DNA of 64,000 bases, from positions 19,410,501-19,474,500 of the forward strand of contig NC_088355.1 in the NCBI RefSeq assembly GCF_036884655.1, written 5' to 3'. The notes beneath the pieces were generated by a model. The model worked only from the letters and a program-made list of their open reading frames with translations. It was not told where the DNA came from and did not search any database. Source of the stretch: Musa acuminata AAA Group (Eukaryota; Streptophyta; Magnoliopsida; Zingiberales; Musaceae). Position 1 is the stretch's first letter, and each line of letters begins with the position of its first letter. A program made the translations under genes and the position numbers. Shown one piece after another: positions 54,069-64,000 of the stretch.

Positions 54069-55043
54069 TCATGTAATTTCGAAGTAAATTAGGGGGATTT
54101 CGATTACCTCATCATTGTAGGCTGTTAAGGCGTAGTTTGCCGCCTTGCTTTTGTTGACTTTCTCTTCTTCGGAGGAGCTCGATTCATCCCAATTTTTGTT
54201 CTTCTTCTTGCGTTTAAAGCAAGTAGTTTGATTCTTTTTGTTTTTTAATTTTCGTTTCATCTGTAGTTTAAGTTCACCATCACTTGAGCTTAGGCTCGAG
54301 TGGTCTTCAAATGTTCTATGTCCCAAATCCTTCCTGTTCTTTGGAAGGTTGTTTTGTTCATCATTGTCCTCATCACTTGAGTCATCGCTCAAGTGGCATT
54401 CATTTGTCCAGAGTTCAACATGTTCATCATGTGCATTGTACACCATTTCATATGTCATCAATGACCCAATTAGTTCTTCAAGTGGTAAGTTGTTTAGGTT
54501 TTTAGCTTCTTGTATTGCAGTTACTTTTGAATCCCACTTCTTAGAAAGAGAACGCAAAATCTTGTTTACGAGTTCAAAGTCCGAAAAACATTTTCCAAGA
54601 GCTCTTAAACTATTGACGACATCCGTGAAACGGGTGTACATGTCGCCTATAGTCTCGCTTGGTTGCATTCGAAAAAGCTCGAAATCATGCAATAAAAAGT
54701 TAACTTTCGAGTCTTTGACACTACTAGTTCCCTCGTGCGTGATTTCAAGTGTTCGCCAAATGTCAAAAGCTGTTTCGCACGTAGAAATCCGATTGAACTC
54801 ATTTTTGTCCAAAGCGCAAAATAAGGCATTCATAGCCTTTGCGTTTAAAGAGAAATACTTCTTCTCCAAATCCGACCATTCGTTCGTCGGTTTAGAGGGA
54901 AGTTGAAAGCTGTTTTCAACGATATTCCATAAATCCAGATTTAGAGAAATCAAGAAATCTCTCATTCGAGTTTTCCAATAAGTATAGTCCAATCCGTTAA
55001 AGAACGGTGGACGAAAGACCGAAAAGCCCTCTTGAAGAGCCAT
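54069..55043 (-). CDS. Gag-like capsid protein of the second alpha unit (324 aa)
   Basis: Intact minus-strand ORF from MALQEGFSVFRPPFFNG (ATG at 55043) to FEIT. Residues about 19-30 carry DYTYWKTRMRDF (a D replaces the usual V). The UBN2-like core follows at about 66-190. The C-terminal third is low-complexity acidic and basic sequence. The pair TTC...C of a zinc knuckle is reduced to one cysteine (TTCFKRKKK). It is the unit next to the outer 5' LTR, so it is the one expected to be transcribed from alpha-3. Function in trans is possible, since gag is open and no pol is present. Confidence 0.85.
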   Translation of the reverse strand: MALQEGFSVFRPPFFNGLDYTYWKTRMRDFLISLNLDLWNIVENSFQLPSKPTNEWSDLEKKYFSLNAKAMNALFCALDKNEFNRISTCETAFDIWRTLEITHEGTSSVKDSKVNFLLHDFELFRMQPSETIGDMYTRFTDVVNSLRALGKCFSDFELVNKILRSLSKKWDSKVTAIQEAKNLNNLPLEELIGSLMTYEMVYNAHDEHVELWTNECHLSDDSSDEDNDEQNNLPKNRKDLGHRTFEDHSSLSSSDGELKLQMKRKLKNKKNQTTCFKRKKKNKNWDESSSSEEEKVNKSKAANYALTAYNDEVIEIPLIYFEIT

Positions 55044-55079
55044 TTCTCTCGGGTGTAAATCCGAAATGAGAAATACCCC

Positions 55080-55091
55080 GCTCTGATACCA
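55080..55091 (-). other. Primer binding site at alpha-3 LTR
   Basis: The minus strand reads TGGTATCAGAGC, a perfect match to the tRNA-Met complement, two bases from the LTR at 55094. Confidence 0.88.
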
Positions 55092-55093
55092 AT

Positions 55094-57665
55094 TGTTAGG
55101 ATCGAGAGCACTAAGAGGGGGGGGGTGAATTAGTGCAGCGGAAATCTTACAGCGATTAAAAACCAAAAGCTGCGTTCGTTCAAAAACTATTATGATGCAA
55201 AAGCAAATTCTCAGTTTGTATCTAAGTGCAGTTTGCGTCTAAGCGCAGATTGCGTCTAAGCGCAGTTTTGCGTCTAAGCGCAGTTTACGTCTAAACTCAG
55301 ATTTACGTCTAAACTCAGATTTACGTCTAAACGCAGTTTTACGTCTAAACGCAGATTTACGTCTAAACGTAGATTTACGTCTAAACGCAGATTTACGTCT
55401 AAACGCAGTTTTACGTCTAAACGCAGATTTACGTCTAAACTCAGAAACTTGTTTGTATACTCGCAGAAGGCAGTATGCAGTTGAAATCAAGACGTAAACG
55501 TGAACTGAAATCTGATGATTGAGCGAGGAAAGCCGATTTACGTCTGAATGCAGTTTTACGTCTAAATGTTGAAACTCGTTCGTAAAATCGTAGAGGACAG
55601 ATTGCAGTTATTAATAGGATTAAAATGTAAGCGTAAACTGCAAAGAAGCTCATTCGTAAAAGCACGGAAAACAGTTCTGCAGAATCAAACGTAAACGTAA
55701 ACTGTAATGTATGAAAATACGAATTTACGTCTGAATGCAGATTTGGAAGAACAGCACTTAGAACTTGTTCGTGAAAGCGCAGAGAGCAGTAGTGATGAGG
55801 GGGGTTTGCAGTAATGATAAAGTGCTCGAAAATAAACGCAAACCAGAGATTTAGAGTGGTTCGGTCAGCCTTGACCTACTCCACTTTTGGCTTCCTCCAC
55901 CGATGAGGTTGCCGACGTCAACTAGGTGCCTTCCTTCAATGGGCGAAGGCCAAACTACCCTTTTACAATTTCTCTCCTTTTGACAGGCTTAGGAGACAAC
56001 CTTTACAGACCTTTCTCTCCTCACTTTACAATTGAAAACTTGAAGAACAGAAGGAGGAGACTTAAAGGCTTTACAACACTTTTGAGCTCTTAGAATCACA
56101 GAAAAGATCAAGATTTCGGTGTAGGTCTGTATCTTTTCAGTGCTGAATGGGTGGGGTATTTATAGGCCCCAACCCAATTCAAAATTCGAGCTCAAAACGA
56201 TCAAATCGATCAAATCCCAGAATTTTGGGATCAGGCGGTTGCACCTCTTGACTGGAGAGGTGGCACCGCCTGGCAGAGCTCGAAGACTGAGCTCAGGCGA
56301 TTGCTTCTCTCTGCCAGAGCTCGAAGACTGAGCTCGATGGTTGCATCACCTGGCAGAGCTCGAAGACTGAGCTTGGTGATTACATCACCTGGCAGAGCTC
56401 GAAACTGAGCTCGGTGGTTGCATCACCTGGCAGAGCTCCAAGCTGAGCTCAGGCTGATCCACCTCTCTGCCAGAGCTCGAAGACTGAGCTCGGTGATTGC
56501 ATCACCTGGCAGAGCTCGAGACTGAGCTCAGGCTGATGCACCTCTCTGCCAGAGCTCGAAGACTGAGCTCGGTGGTTGCATCGCCTGGCAGAGCTCGAAA
56601 CTTGAGCTCTGGCGGTGCTACCTCTTGGCAGAGGAGGTTGCACCGCCCAGTCTAGCTCGAAGACTGAGCTCTGGGCGGTTGCACCTCTTGGCTGGGGCAG
56701 TTGCACCTCCCAGCCTTGGCGGTTGCACCTCCTGGCTGGGGCGGTTGCACCTCCCAACCTCACAGCCCAGGCGGTTGCACCTCCTGGCTGGGGCGGTTGC
56801 ACCTCCTGGTGCAATCAGGGTCCGAATGGTTCACTCCATTCGGCCCAATTTGAATCTTTTCAGGGGCCCAATTGCCCCAAGATTAAGCTAATGGGATCAC
56901 CTCCCATTTTCATGCTTAATCATCATGCTAACTACGATTAACTCTAAGACAACTTCTGCAGCTTTGCTCCGATGCGTCAATCGCTTCTTCCGGCGAGTTT
57001 CCGGCCAACTTCCGTCGATCATCCGATAAACCCTCGGTGATCCTTCTGCGGACATCCGGCATACTCCTGGACTTTGCGACGATCCACTTGGCAAGTTCCA
57101 ACGAGCTTCGCTTGGCAAGCTTCTGGACTTCTCGGATCTGTTCTCGCTGAACCTCCGACGACCGTCCGAACTTCCGTCGAACTCTCGAACTCCCAACGTG
57201 ATCATGATCTTGACTCCGGCGCAACACCTGCTGCTTGTCTTACTCTCATCGTAGTTAATCCTGCACAACAAAACAAAACTTCGATCGAGACAATTAATCC
57301 TAAGCAATTAACCAAGTTGTCCGACATGTCATTGGTCCCTCGACGCTTCGTCCGATTCTTCGGCGCATCGTCCTCTTCTGCAGCCTATTGCCCAATCGGC
57401 CAGTTGACTCCGCAACTCCGATATCCTTGGCACAATACCCGCTCTTCTTGGCCGAATGCCTGAGTTCACGGCCCGAAGCCTTCTGTCGATACGTCGACCG
57501 ATCCACCGGCCCGACGTCCAATCTTCTGACATGTTCCTTCGGCACAACATGATTATCCTGCTTTAATTGTCTCATCCTGATCGAAGCATCCTGCGTCACT
57601 CAAAACGCAGATTAAATCATAAACATATATCAAGTAGTTTCATCATCAAAATACGAGATTCAACA
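55094..57665 (-). repeat. Alpha-3 LTR (outer 5' LTR of the array)
   Basis: 2572 bp, TGTTAGGATCGAGAGC to GATTCAACA, followed by AATAA (57666-57670) and LINE sequence. It lacks an 8-bp piece (CGCAGCCC type) of the U3 repeats that is present in alpha-1 and alpha-2. Reverse TATA box at 56157-56164. Confidence 0.9.
56157..56164 (-). promoter_or_regulatory. LTR TATA box of alpha-3
   Basis: Sense TATAAATA; the expected promoter for the whole array's genomic RNA. Confidence 0.65.
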
Positions 57666-57670
57666 AATAA

Positions 57671-58262
57671 TAGGTTAATTAGATTTAATGCTGCTTAGAA
57701 ACTCCAAAATTTTCTATTCTCTTCAATGGTTCACCAATTGGCTTGAATGAGATACCCCATACTGGTTCTATTCATATATCCCACATAACTTTTGCAAATG
57801 ATCTTATTATCTTTCTTCGAAATAATTCTACTTTAATGAGGATTTTATTGCTACTATTCTAAAAGACTTTGGTATAGTTTTTAGCCTGGAGCTAAATCAT
57901 GCGAAAAGCAAAGTTTGTATGGGTCCTTGTATTGAAAATAAGGATTTTATTGCACAAACTCTAGGGGTTAGTGAGGGAAGTCTACTAGTTCCTTATTTAG
58001 GTATCTCACTCATATCCACTAGCATTCACAAAATCCACTATCAGCTTATCTTGTAAAAAATAAATAATAAAATTTTCTTATGAAAAAATAAACTTCTTTC
58101 TAAAGCAGGACGACTTGAACTCATCCGATCTGTGTTATACTCTTATTCTATTTATTGGTCTAATGCATTTCTTTTGCTTATTAGACTTCTCCAGGATATT
58201 GAATAACTATTTATGAACTTCTTCTGGAATGACACAGATTATAAGATAATGCATATGGTAAA
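57671..58262 (+). pseudogene. LINE reverse transcriptase, catalytic-box segment
   Basis: Plus frames give FNGSPIGLNEIP, then SIHISHITFANDLIIFL, the LINE RT motif normally [Y/F]ADD. Here it reads FAND (57791-57802), so the first of the two catalytic aspartates is changed. LELNHAKSKV-like sequence follows, and further on LISTSIHKIHYQL and LSKAGRLELIRSVLY, typical of plant LINE RT C-termini. The segment between the upstream RT motifs and FNGSP, including the GLRQGCPLSP block, is missing. Confidence 0.85.
58258..58262. repeat. Target site duplication GTAAA, left copy
   Basis: GTAAA before the solo LTR and again at 60391-60395 directly after it, a perfect 5-bp duplication. Confidence 0.92.
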
Positions 58263-60390
58263 TGTTGAATCTCGTATTTTGATGATGAAACTACTTGATA
58301 TATGTTTATGATTTAATCTGCGTCTTGAGTGACGCAGGGTGCTTCGATCAGGATGAGATAATTAAAGCAAGAACATCATGTTGTGCCGGAGGAACATGTC
58401 AGAAGATTGGACGTCGGGCCGGTGGATCGGTCGACGTATCGACAGAAGGCTTCGGGCTGTGGGCTCGGGCATCGGGCCAAGAAGAGCGGGTATTGTGCCA
58501 AGGATATCGGAGTTGCGGAGTCAACTGGCCGATTGGGCAATAGGCTGCAGGAAAGGACGATGCGCCGAAGAATCGGACGAAGCGTCGAGGGACCAATGAC
58601 ATGCCGGACAACTTGGTTAATTGCATAGGATTAATTGTCTCGATCGAAGTTTTTGTTTTAAGTGTGCAGGATTGACTACGATGAAAGTAAGACATACAGC
58701 AGGAGTTGCGCCGGAGTCATTACAATGATCACGTTGGGAGTTCGAGAGCTCGACGGAAGTTCGGACAATCGTCGGAGGTTCTGCGGGAACAAATCCGAGA
58801 AGTCCAGAAGCTTGCCAAAGGAGCTCGTCGGAACTTGCCAAGTGGATCGTCGCAGTCCAGGAGTTTGCCGGAAGTCCGCAGGAGCATCACCGAGGGTTCA
58901 TCGGATGATCGACGGAAGTTCGCCGGAAACTCGCCGGAAGAAGCGAGTGACGCACCGAAGCAAGATGCAGAATATGTCTTAGGAAATAATCGTAGTTAGC
59001 ACTTTGATTAAGTTAGAAATGGGAGGTGATCCCATTAGCTTAATCCTGGGGCAATTGGGCCCCTGAAGAACTCAAATTGGGTCGAATGGTTCAACCCATT
59101 CGGACCCAGGTTGCTGTGGGAGGTGCAACCGCCCAGGCAGGGAGGTAGCACCGCCCAGGCTATGTCTCCCAGCGAGACTGGGCGGTGCAACCTCCTCTGT
59201 AAGGAGGTAGCACCGCCAGAGCTCAAGTTTCGAGCTCTGCCAGGCAGTGCAACCTCTCCAGTCAAGCGGTGCAACCGCCTGAGCTCGGTCTTCGAGCTCT
59301 GGCAGAGAGGTGCAACCGCCCCTGACAGAGGTAGCACCGCCCAGAGGCTCAGTCTTCGAGCTCTGCCAGGCGGTGCAACCGCTCCAGTCAGGAGGTGCAA
59401 TCGCCTGATCCCGAAATTCCAGGATTTGATCGTTTTGAGCTCCAAATTTGAACTGGGTTGGGGCCTATAAATACCCCACCCATTTAGCACTGAAAGCACA
59501 GATCACACACACCAAATCTTGTTGTCTTTATGTGATTCTTAGAGCTCAAAACTGGTAGTTCTCCTCTTTCTGTTCTTCAAAGTTTGAGTTGTAAAGAGAG
59601 GAGAGAAAACTTCTGTAAGGGTTGTCTCCTAAGCCCACTAAAAGGAGTGAATCTGTAAGAGGGTGGTTGGCCTTCGCCTATTGAAGGAAGGCCTCTAATT
59701 GACATCGGTGACCTCGTCGGTGGAGGAAGCCAAAAGTGGAGTAGGTCAAGACTGACCGAAACACTCTAATTCTCTGGTTTGCTTTTATTTTGAGCACTTT
59801 ATCATTACTGCAAACCTCCTACATAGCTACTGCTCTCAGTGCTTTTACGAACAAGTTTCTAAGTTCTGATCTTTCCGAATCTGCATTCAGACGTAAATCG
59901 GTGTTTTCGTACGATCTTTACATTGCAGTTTACATTTACGTTTTGATTTCATTTATAACTGCAAACTGCCTTCTGCGCTTTTACGAACGAGTGTCTAAGT
60001 TCAGATCTTTCCGAATCTGCGTTTAGACGTAAACTACGTTTTTACGTAAAACTATGTTTAGATGCAAACTGCGCTTAGACGCAATCTGCGCTTAGACGCA
60101 AACTACGCTTAGACGCAATCTGAGCTTAGATGCAAACTGCGCTTAGACGCAATCTGCATTTAGACGCAAACTGCATTTAGACACAAACTGCATTTAGACG
60201 CAAACTGCGTAAACTGCGCTTAGACGCAAACTGTGTTTAGACGTAAACTGCACTTAATCATAAGTAATCTTAGAATCGGCTTTTGCATCAAAATAGTTTT
60301 TATCGAACGAACGCAGCTTTCGTTTTTAATCGCTGAAAGATTTTCGCTGCACTAATTCACCCCCCCCTCTTAGTGCTCTCGATCCTAACA
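58263..60390 (+). mobile_element. Family B solo LTR in the LINE
   Basis: TGTTGAATCTCGTATTTTG to CTCTCGATCCTAACA, 2128 bp, flanked by perfect GTAAA copies. There is no internal region, so it is a solo LTR left by recombination between the LTRs of a B element. U3 GGCGGTGCAACC repeats at 59,105-59,410, TATAAATA at 59466-59473, degraded 18-bp repeats at 60,000-60,250, and a C run at 60,358-60,367. Confidence 0.93.
59466..59473 (+). promoter_or_regulatory. LTR TATA box of the solo B LTR
   Basis: TATAAATA after GGGCC, conserved position. It could drive transcription rightward into flanking DNA. Confidence 0.65.
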
Positions 60391-60395
60391 GTAAA

Positions 60396-61470
60396 TTGGG
60401 ATAGCACCTACAAACCAAAAGATGAAGGGAGATTAAATATGAGAAATATTAGAGACTAGAATAAAGCTTGTTTGGTACAAAAATTATGGGATCTTTAGCA
60501 AAATAAATATTCCTTATGGTCATAATGGGTTTCTGCTAGGTACTTATCCAATGAATCAATCTAAGAAGTTTCAGCAAAAACATATCATTCTATTGCTTAG
60601 AAAGAAATTTTGAAGGTAACAAATTGGCTAATCAAACACATTTTCTATGTAATCTCTTTTGGGACCAAGGCTAATATGTGGTATGATCCTTAGGTAAATG
60701 AAAAAAGTATATTCCAATTATATGATGACAGAGTATGAAGATATCTTGGGGCTCTCAAAGATTGGAAGGTTTCTTAGTTCATTACTAATGGCACCTGGTG
60801 TCTTCCCAATCCTACTTCTCTTGAAATGTTATCACTTTGGCTGACTATTATAGCTATTCCAATCATGAACAACTCTTCAAATATGCTTATTTGGCTTCAT
60901 AACAATGGTAAATTTAGTGCTACATCAGCATAAAATCATATCATGCAAAAGAATAACAAGTGGATCTCAAACAGTTGACATGAGATAAATCAGACTCACA
61001 AAAATATTTCTTATACACATGGCAAACCCTTCTCGCCAAACTACCTACAATGGACAATATGAAGAAAAGAGGTATTTATCTTGTTAACCGATGATCCTTT
61101 TGTATGCAATAGGAAGAAAGTGTTGACCATATTTATTTTGCTTTTGACTATACTAATTGGATATCGAAGAAGATTCTGAAGAGATTTGAACTCGATAGGC
61201 TGTCATAGCCAAACTTACATCAAAAACTAGGAAAGTTCATGCAAAGCTTCTTAAGAAAAGGACCTCTTATACAACTAGCAAATGTTCTTTTAGATGTGCT
61301 ATTTGATGGATTTGGAAAGAGAGACGTAATAGAATCTTTGAGTTTCAGAACACAAACAATACTCAACTAATGATAAAAATTCTTCAAGACTCAAGATCAT
61401 GTATGGAGCAAGATCGAAAAATGAAGCACTTGACATGAAGAGAGAAAGGGATTTTTATCGGATTTAATTT
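60396..61470 (+). pseudogene. LINE C-terminal part (zinc-binding RT-associated region) remnant
   Basis: After the solo LTR the LINE resumes with YKPKDEGRLNMRNIRD-like sequence (usual consensus PK.EGGLG.R), then KACLVQKLWDL, ANMWYDP and NGKFSATSA, the typical C-terminal region of plant LINE polyproteins. Frequent stops. The end near 61,470 is set by loss of similarity (MKRERDF), and no poly(A) tail was recognised. Confidence 0.75.
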
Positions 61471-63063
<1,593 letters not shown>

Positions 63064-63258
63064 TTATGAATGCTGTTGCTGTGATTCATCGGCTGGAACC
63101 TTGCAACGACCGTAATTTAACACCATCACCAACTCCTTTGCTGAGGTTCCAATGGCTGCCGGAAGCTTCTGTGATGACCCCCCTCTTAGCCACTGTTCTA
63201 CTAAGTTTTGCATAGACATAGTGGGGCTCACAGGTTGTCTGAGGCACATGATTTCCAC
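63064..63258 (-). CDS. Possible terminal exon of an unrecognised plant gene
   Basis: The minus strand has a good splice acceptor (CAACTTTTGTGATTACAG) ending at 63259. It is followed by an open frame of 64 codons and a TAA, reading VEIMCLRQPVSPTMSMQNL, then VEQWLRGGSSQKLPAAIGTS and AKELVMVLNYGRCKVPADES. Its balanced composition is unlike the low-complexity LTR frames, and it lies outside the repeats. I do not recognise the family. A second frame over the same bases is also open (63086-63301), so the frame choice is not certain. The upstream exons would lie to the right, perhaps beyond the window. Confidence 0.35.
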   Translation of the reverse strand: MEIMCLRQPVSPTMSMQNLVEQWLRGGSSQKLPAAIGTSAKELVMVLNYGRCKVPADESQQQHS

Positions 63259-64000
63259 CTGTAATCACAAAAGTTGTCAGTTTAGCAGAAGGGAAAACCA
63301 TGGCATGATGTATGTTAGATAAAGAAGACAGACTAAATGGCTTCTATCATTGATCTTGTAATAAAATCCCATCGTTCCTTATTCCATATAGATGAGCTAT
63401 AACTGCAGAAACTCAATTCACCAATACAAATAAAATCAGCAAACATTATCCTGGATGTTGTAACTTTGACGGTGTATATTTTAACAATTTTCCAGCATCA
63501 ATTTCTTTGAGAAAGTATGACTGATGAAGATTTACTATCCAATCTCCTATAACATGTCATCCATCACTTTAAATGCTTCCTACTGATGGAAATTATGCAT
63601 CACCTCACCCCTTCGGTATTTTTAAAGACCAAGAAAAACAGACAAGAAGGGGAGGATGAAGATGATAAGCAGACTCCAGTTCAGGAGCATCTGCACCTGG
63701 TGCAGATATTGTGATGGAATCCAATCCTTCTATTCAGGATAGTCTATACATGTTCAGGGAGAAGGGTAATGAACAAAAAATAAAAAGTAATAATCAACTC
63801 AAACTACTTAGACCAAGCTTCTTCCTGTGTAATCGTAGCAAATCAACTTTACTATGTAATCAAAAGCATATAATTATTGTGATTTTCAATTATATGAAAC
63901 AACTTTACTATGGCATTGTGAACTTATCAGAATCAATTCTGAAATGGAATGGCATTGTGAAGCCTACAAATGATTCTAAAAACAGAGAACACAATATGGT
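63259..64000. other. Apparently single-copy DNA, no gene assigned
   Basis: Possible intron of the minus-strand gene. A short open stretch on the minus strand near 63,640-63,720 could be another exon, but the frame and splice sites are not clear, so it is not called. Confidence 0.3.

Larger units (their letters stand above)
35022..57665 (-). mobile_element. Alpha array: tandem gag-only LTR retrotransposon (LTR-int-LTR-int-LTR) with nested beta element
   Basis: In minus orientation: alpha-3 LTR (55094-57665), internal region 51922-55093, alpha-2 LTR (49342-51921), internal region 46173-49341, and alpha-1 LTR (35022-36529 plus 45101-46172). The internal regions are nearly identical (3172 and 3169 bp). 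Alpha-1, once joined, is 2580 bp, the same as alpha-2; alpha-3 is 2572 bp because it lacks one 8-bp piece of the U3 repeats. The outer flanks are AATAA on both sides and there is no duplication around the middle LTR. This fits one insertion later made dimeric by unequal LTR recombination. Confidence 0.9.
30241..61470 (+). mobile_element. Degenerate LINE (non-LTR retrotransposon) split by three insertions
   Basis: Four pieces join into one plant L1-type LINE of about 3.7 kb: 30241-30845 (endonuclease), 33640-35021 (linker and first RT part), 57671-58262 (RT with the catalytic box) and 60396 to about 61470 (C-terminal part). Perfect 5-bp duplications of the inserted elements at each joint (CTCGA, AATAA, GTAAA) prove that the pieces were once contiguous. 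Stops and frame changes occur throughout. Neither the LINE's own target duplication nor a poly(A) tail was found, so the outer limits are approximate. Confidence 0.85.

Noticed and set aside
63630..63730. Second exon of the minus-strand gene
   Set aside because: Several short open frames exist, but no convincing pair of splice sites or conserved protein motif could be chosen by eye.

Overview
The window looks like repeat-rich intergenic DNA from a large flowering-plant genome. A monocot is likely, and the LTR sequences resemble banana-family repeats from memory, but this is a weak impression. I found no intact cellular gene. Almost every base from 1 to about 61,500 belongs to a nest of LTR retrotransposons and one LINE. 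Only the last 2.5 kb looks like ordinary single-copy DNA, with one possible terminal exon on the minus strand.

The dominant elements are two related families, called A and B here. Both have LTRs starting TGTTGAATCTC and ending CCTAACA (1.6 kb in A, 2.1-2.6 kb in B). Both have a primer binding site matching initiator tRNA-Met, a Ty1-copia-type gag, and about 1.5-2.5 kb of AT-rich non-coding DNA where protease, integrase and reverse transcriptase should be. They resemble the gag-only non-autonomous class called TR-GAG. Three B copies keep an open gag of 323-332 aa. All A gags are broken.

Layout: 1-5,626, A copies with a nested solo LTR. 5,627-18,555, an A element (A2, minus strand) whose 5' LTR is split by a Ty3/gypsy element (10,531-18,123, TSD CTCAT), which is itself split by a solo LTR of family D (11,374-14,271). 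18,556-20,956, a fragment of another LTR (family C), a 197-bp piece of an ABCC transporter gene and a large inverted repeat. 20,256-29,544, an A element (A4) whose 3' LTR is split by a complete A element (A3, 21,720-28,057). 29,545-30,120, another C fragment. 30,241-61,470, one degenerate LINE on the plus strand, split by a D solo LTR (30,846-33,634, TSD CTCGA), a 22.6-kb B-family array (35,022-57,665, TSD AATAA) and a B solo LTR (58,263-60,390, TSD GTAAA).

The 22.6-kb array is itself layered. Three LTRs (alpha-1 to alpha-3) and two nearly identical internal regions form a tandem dimer within one target duplication. A further B element (beta, 36,530-45,095, TSD GAAAC) sits inside alpha-1. The insertion order is therefore LINE first, then alpha, then beta.

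The most interesting structural signal is at the 3' end of the A and B internal regions. The polypurine tract and the first bases of the 3' LTR lie in the loop of a stem of about 23 bp whose arms change together between the two families. Several further small perfect hairpins lie just upstream of it.
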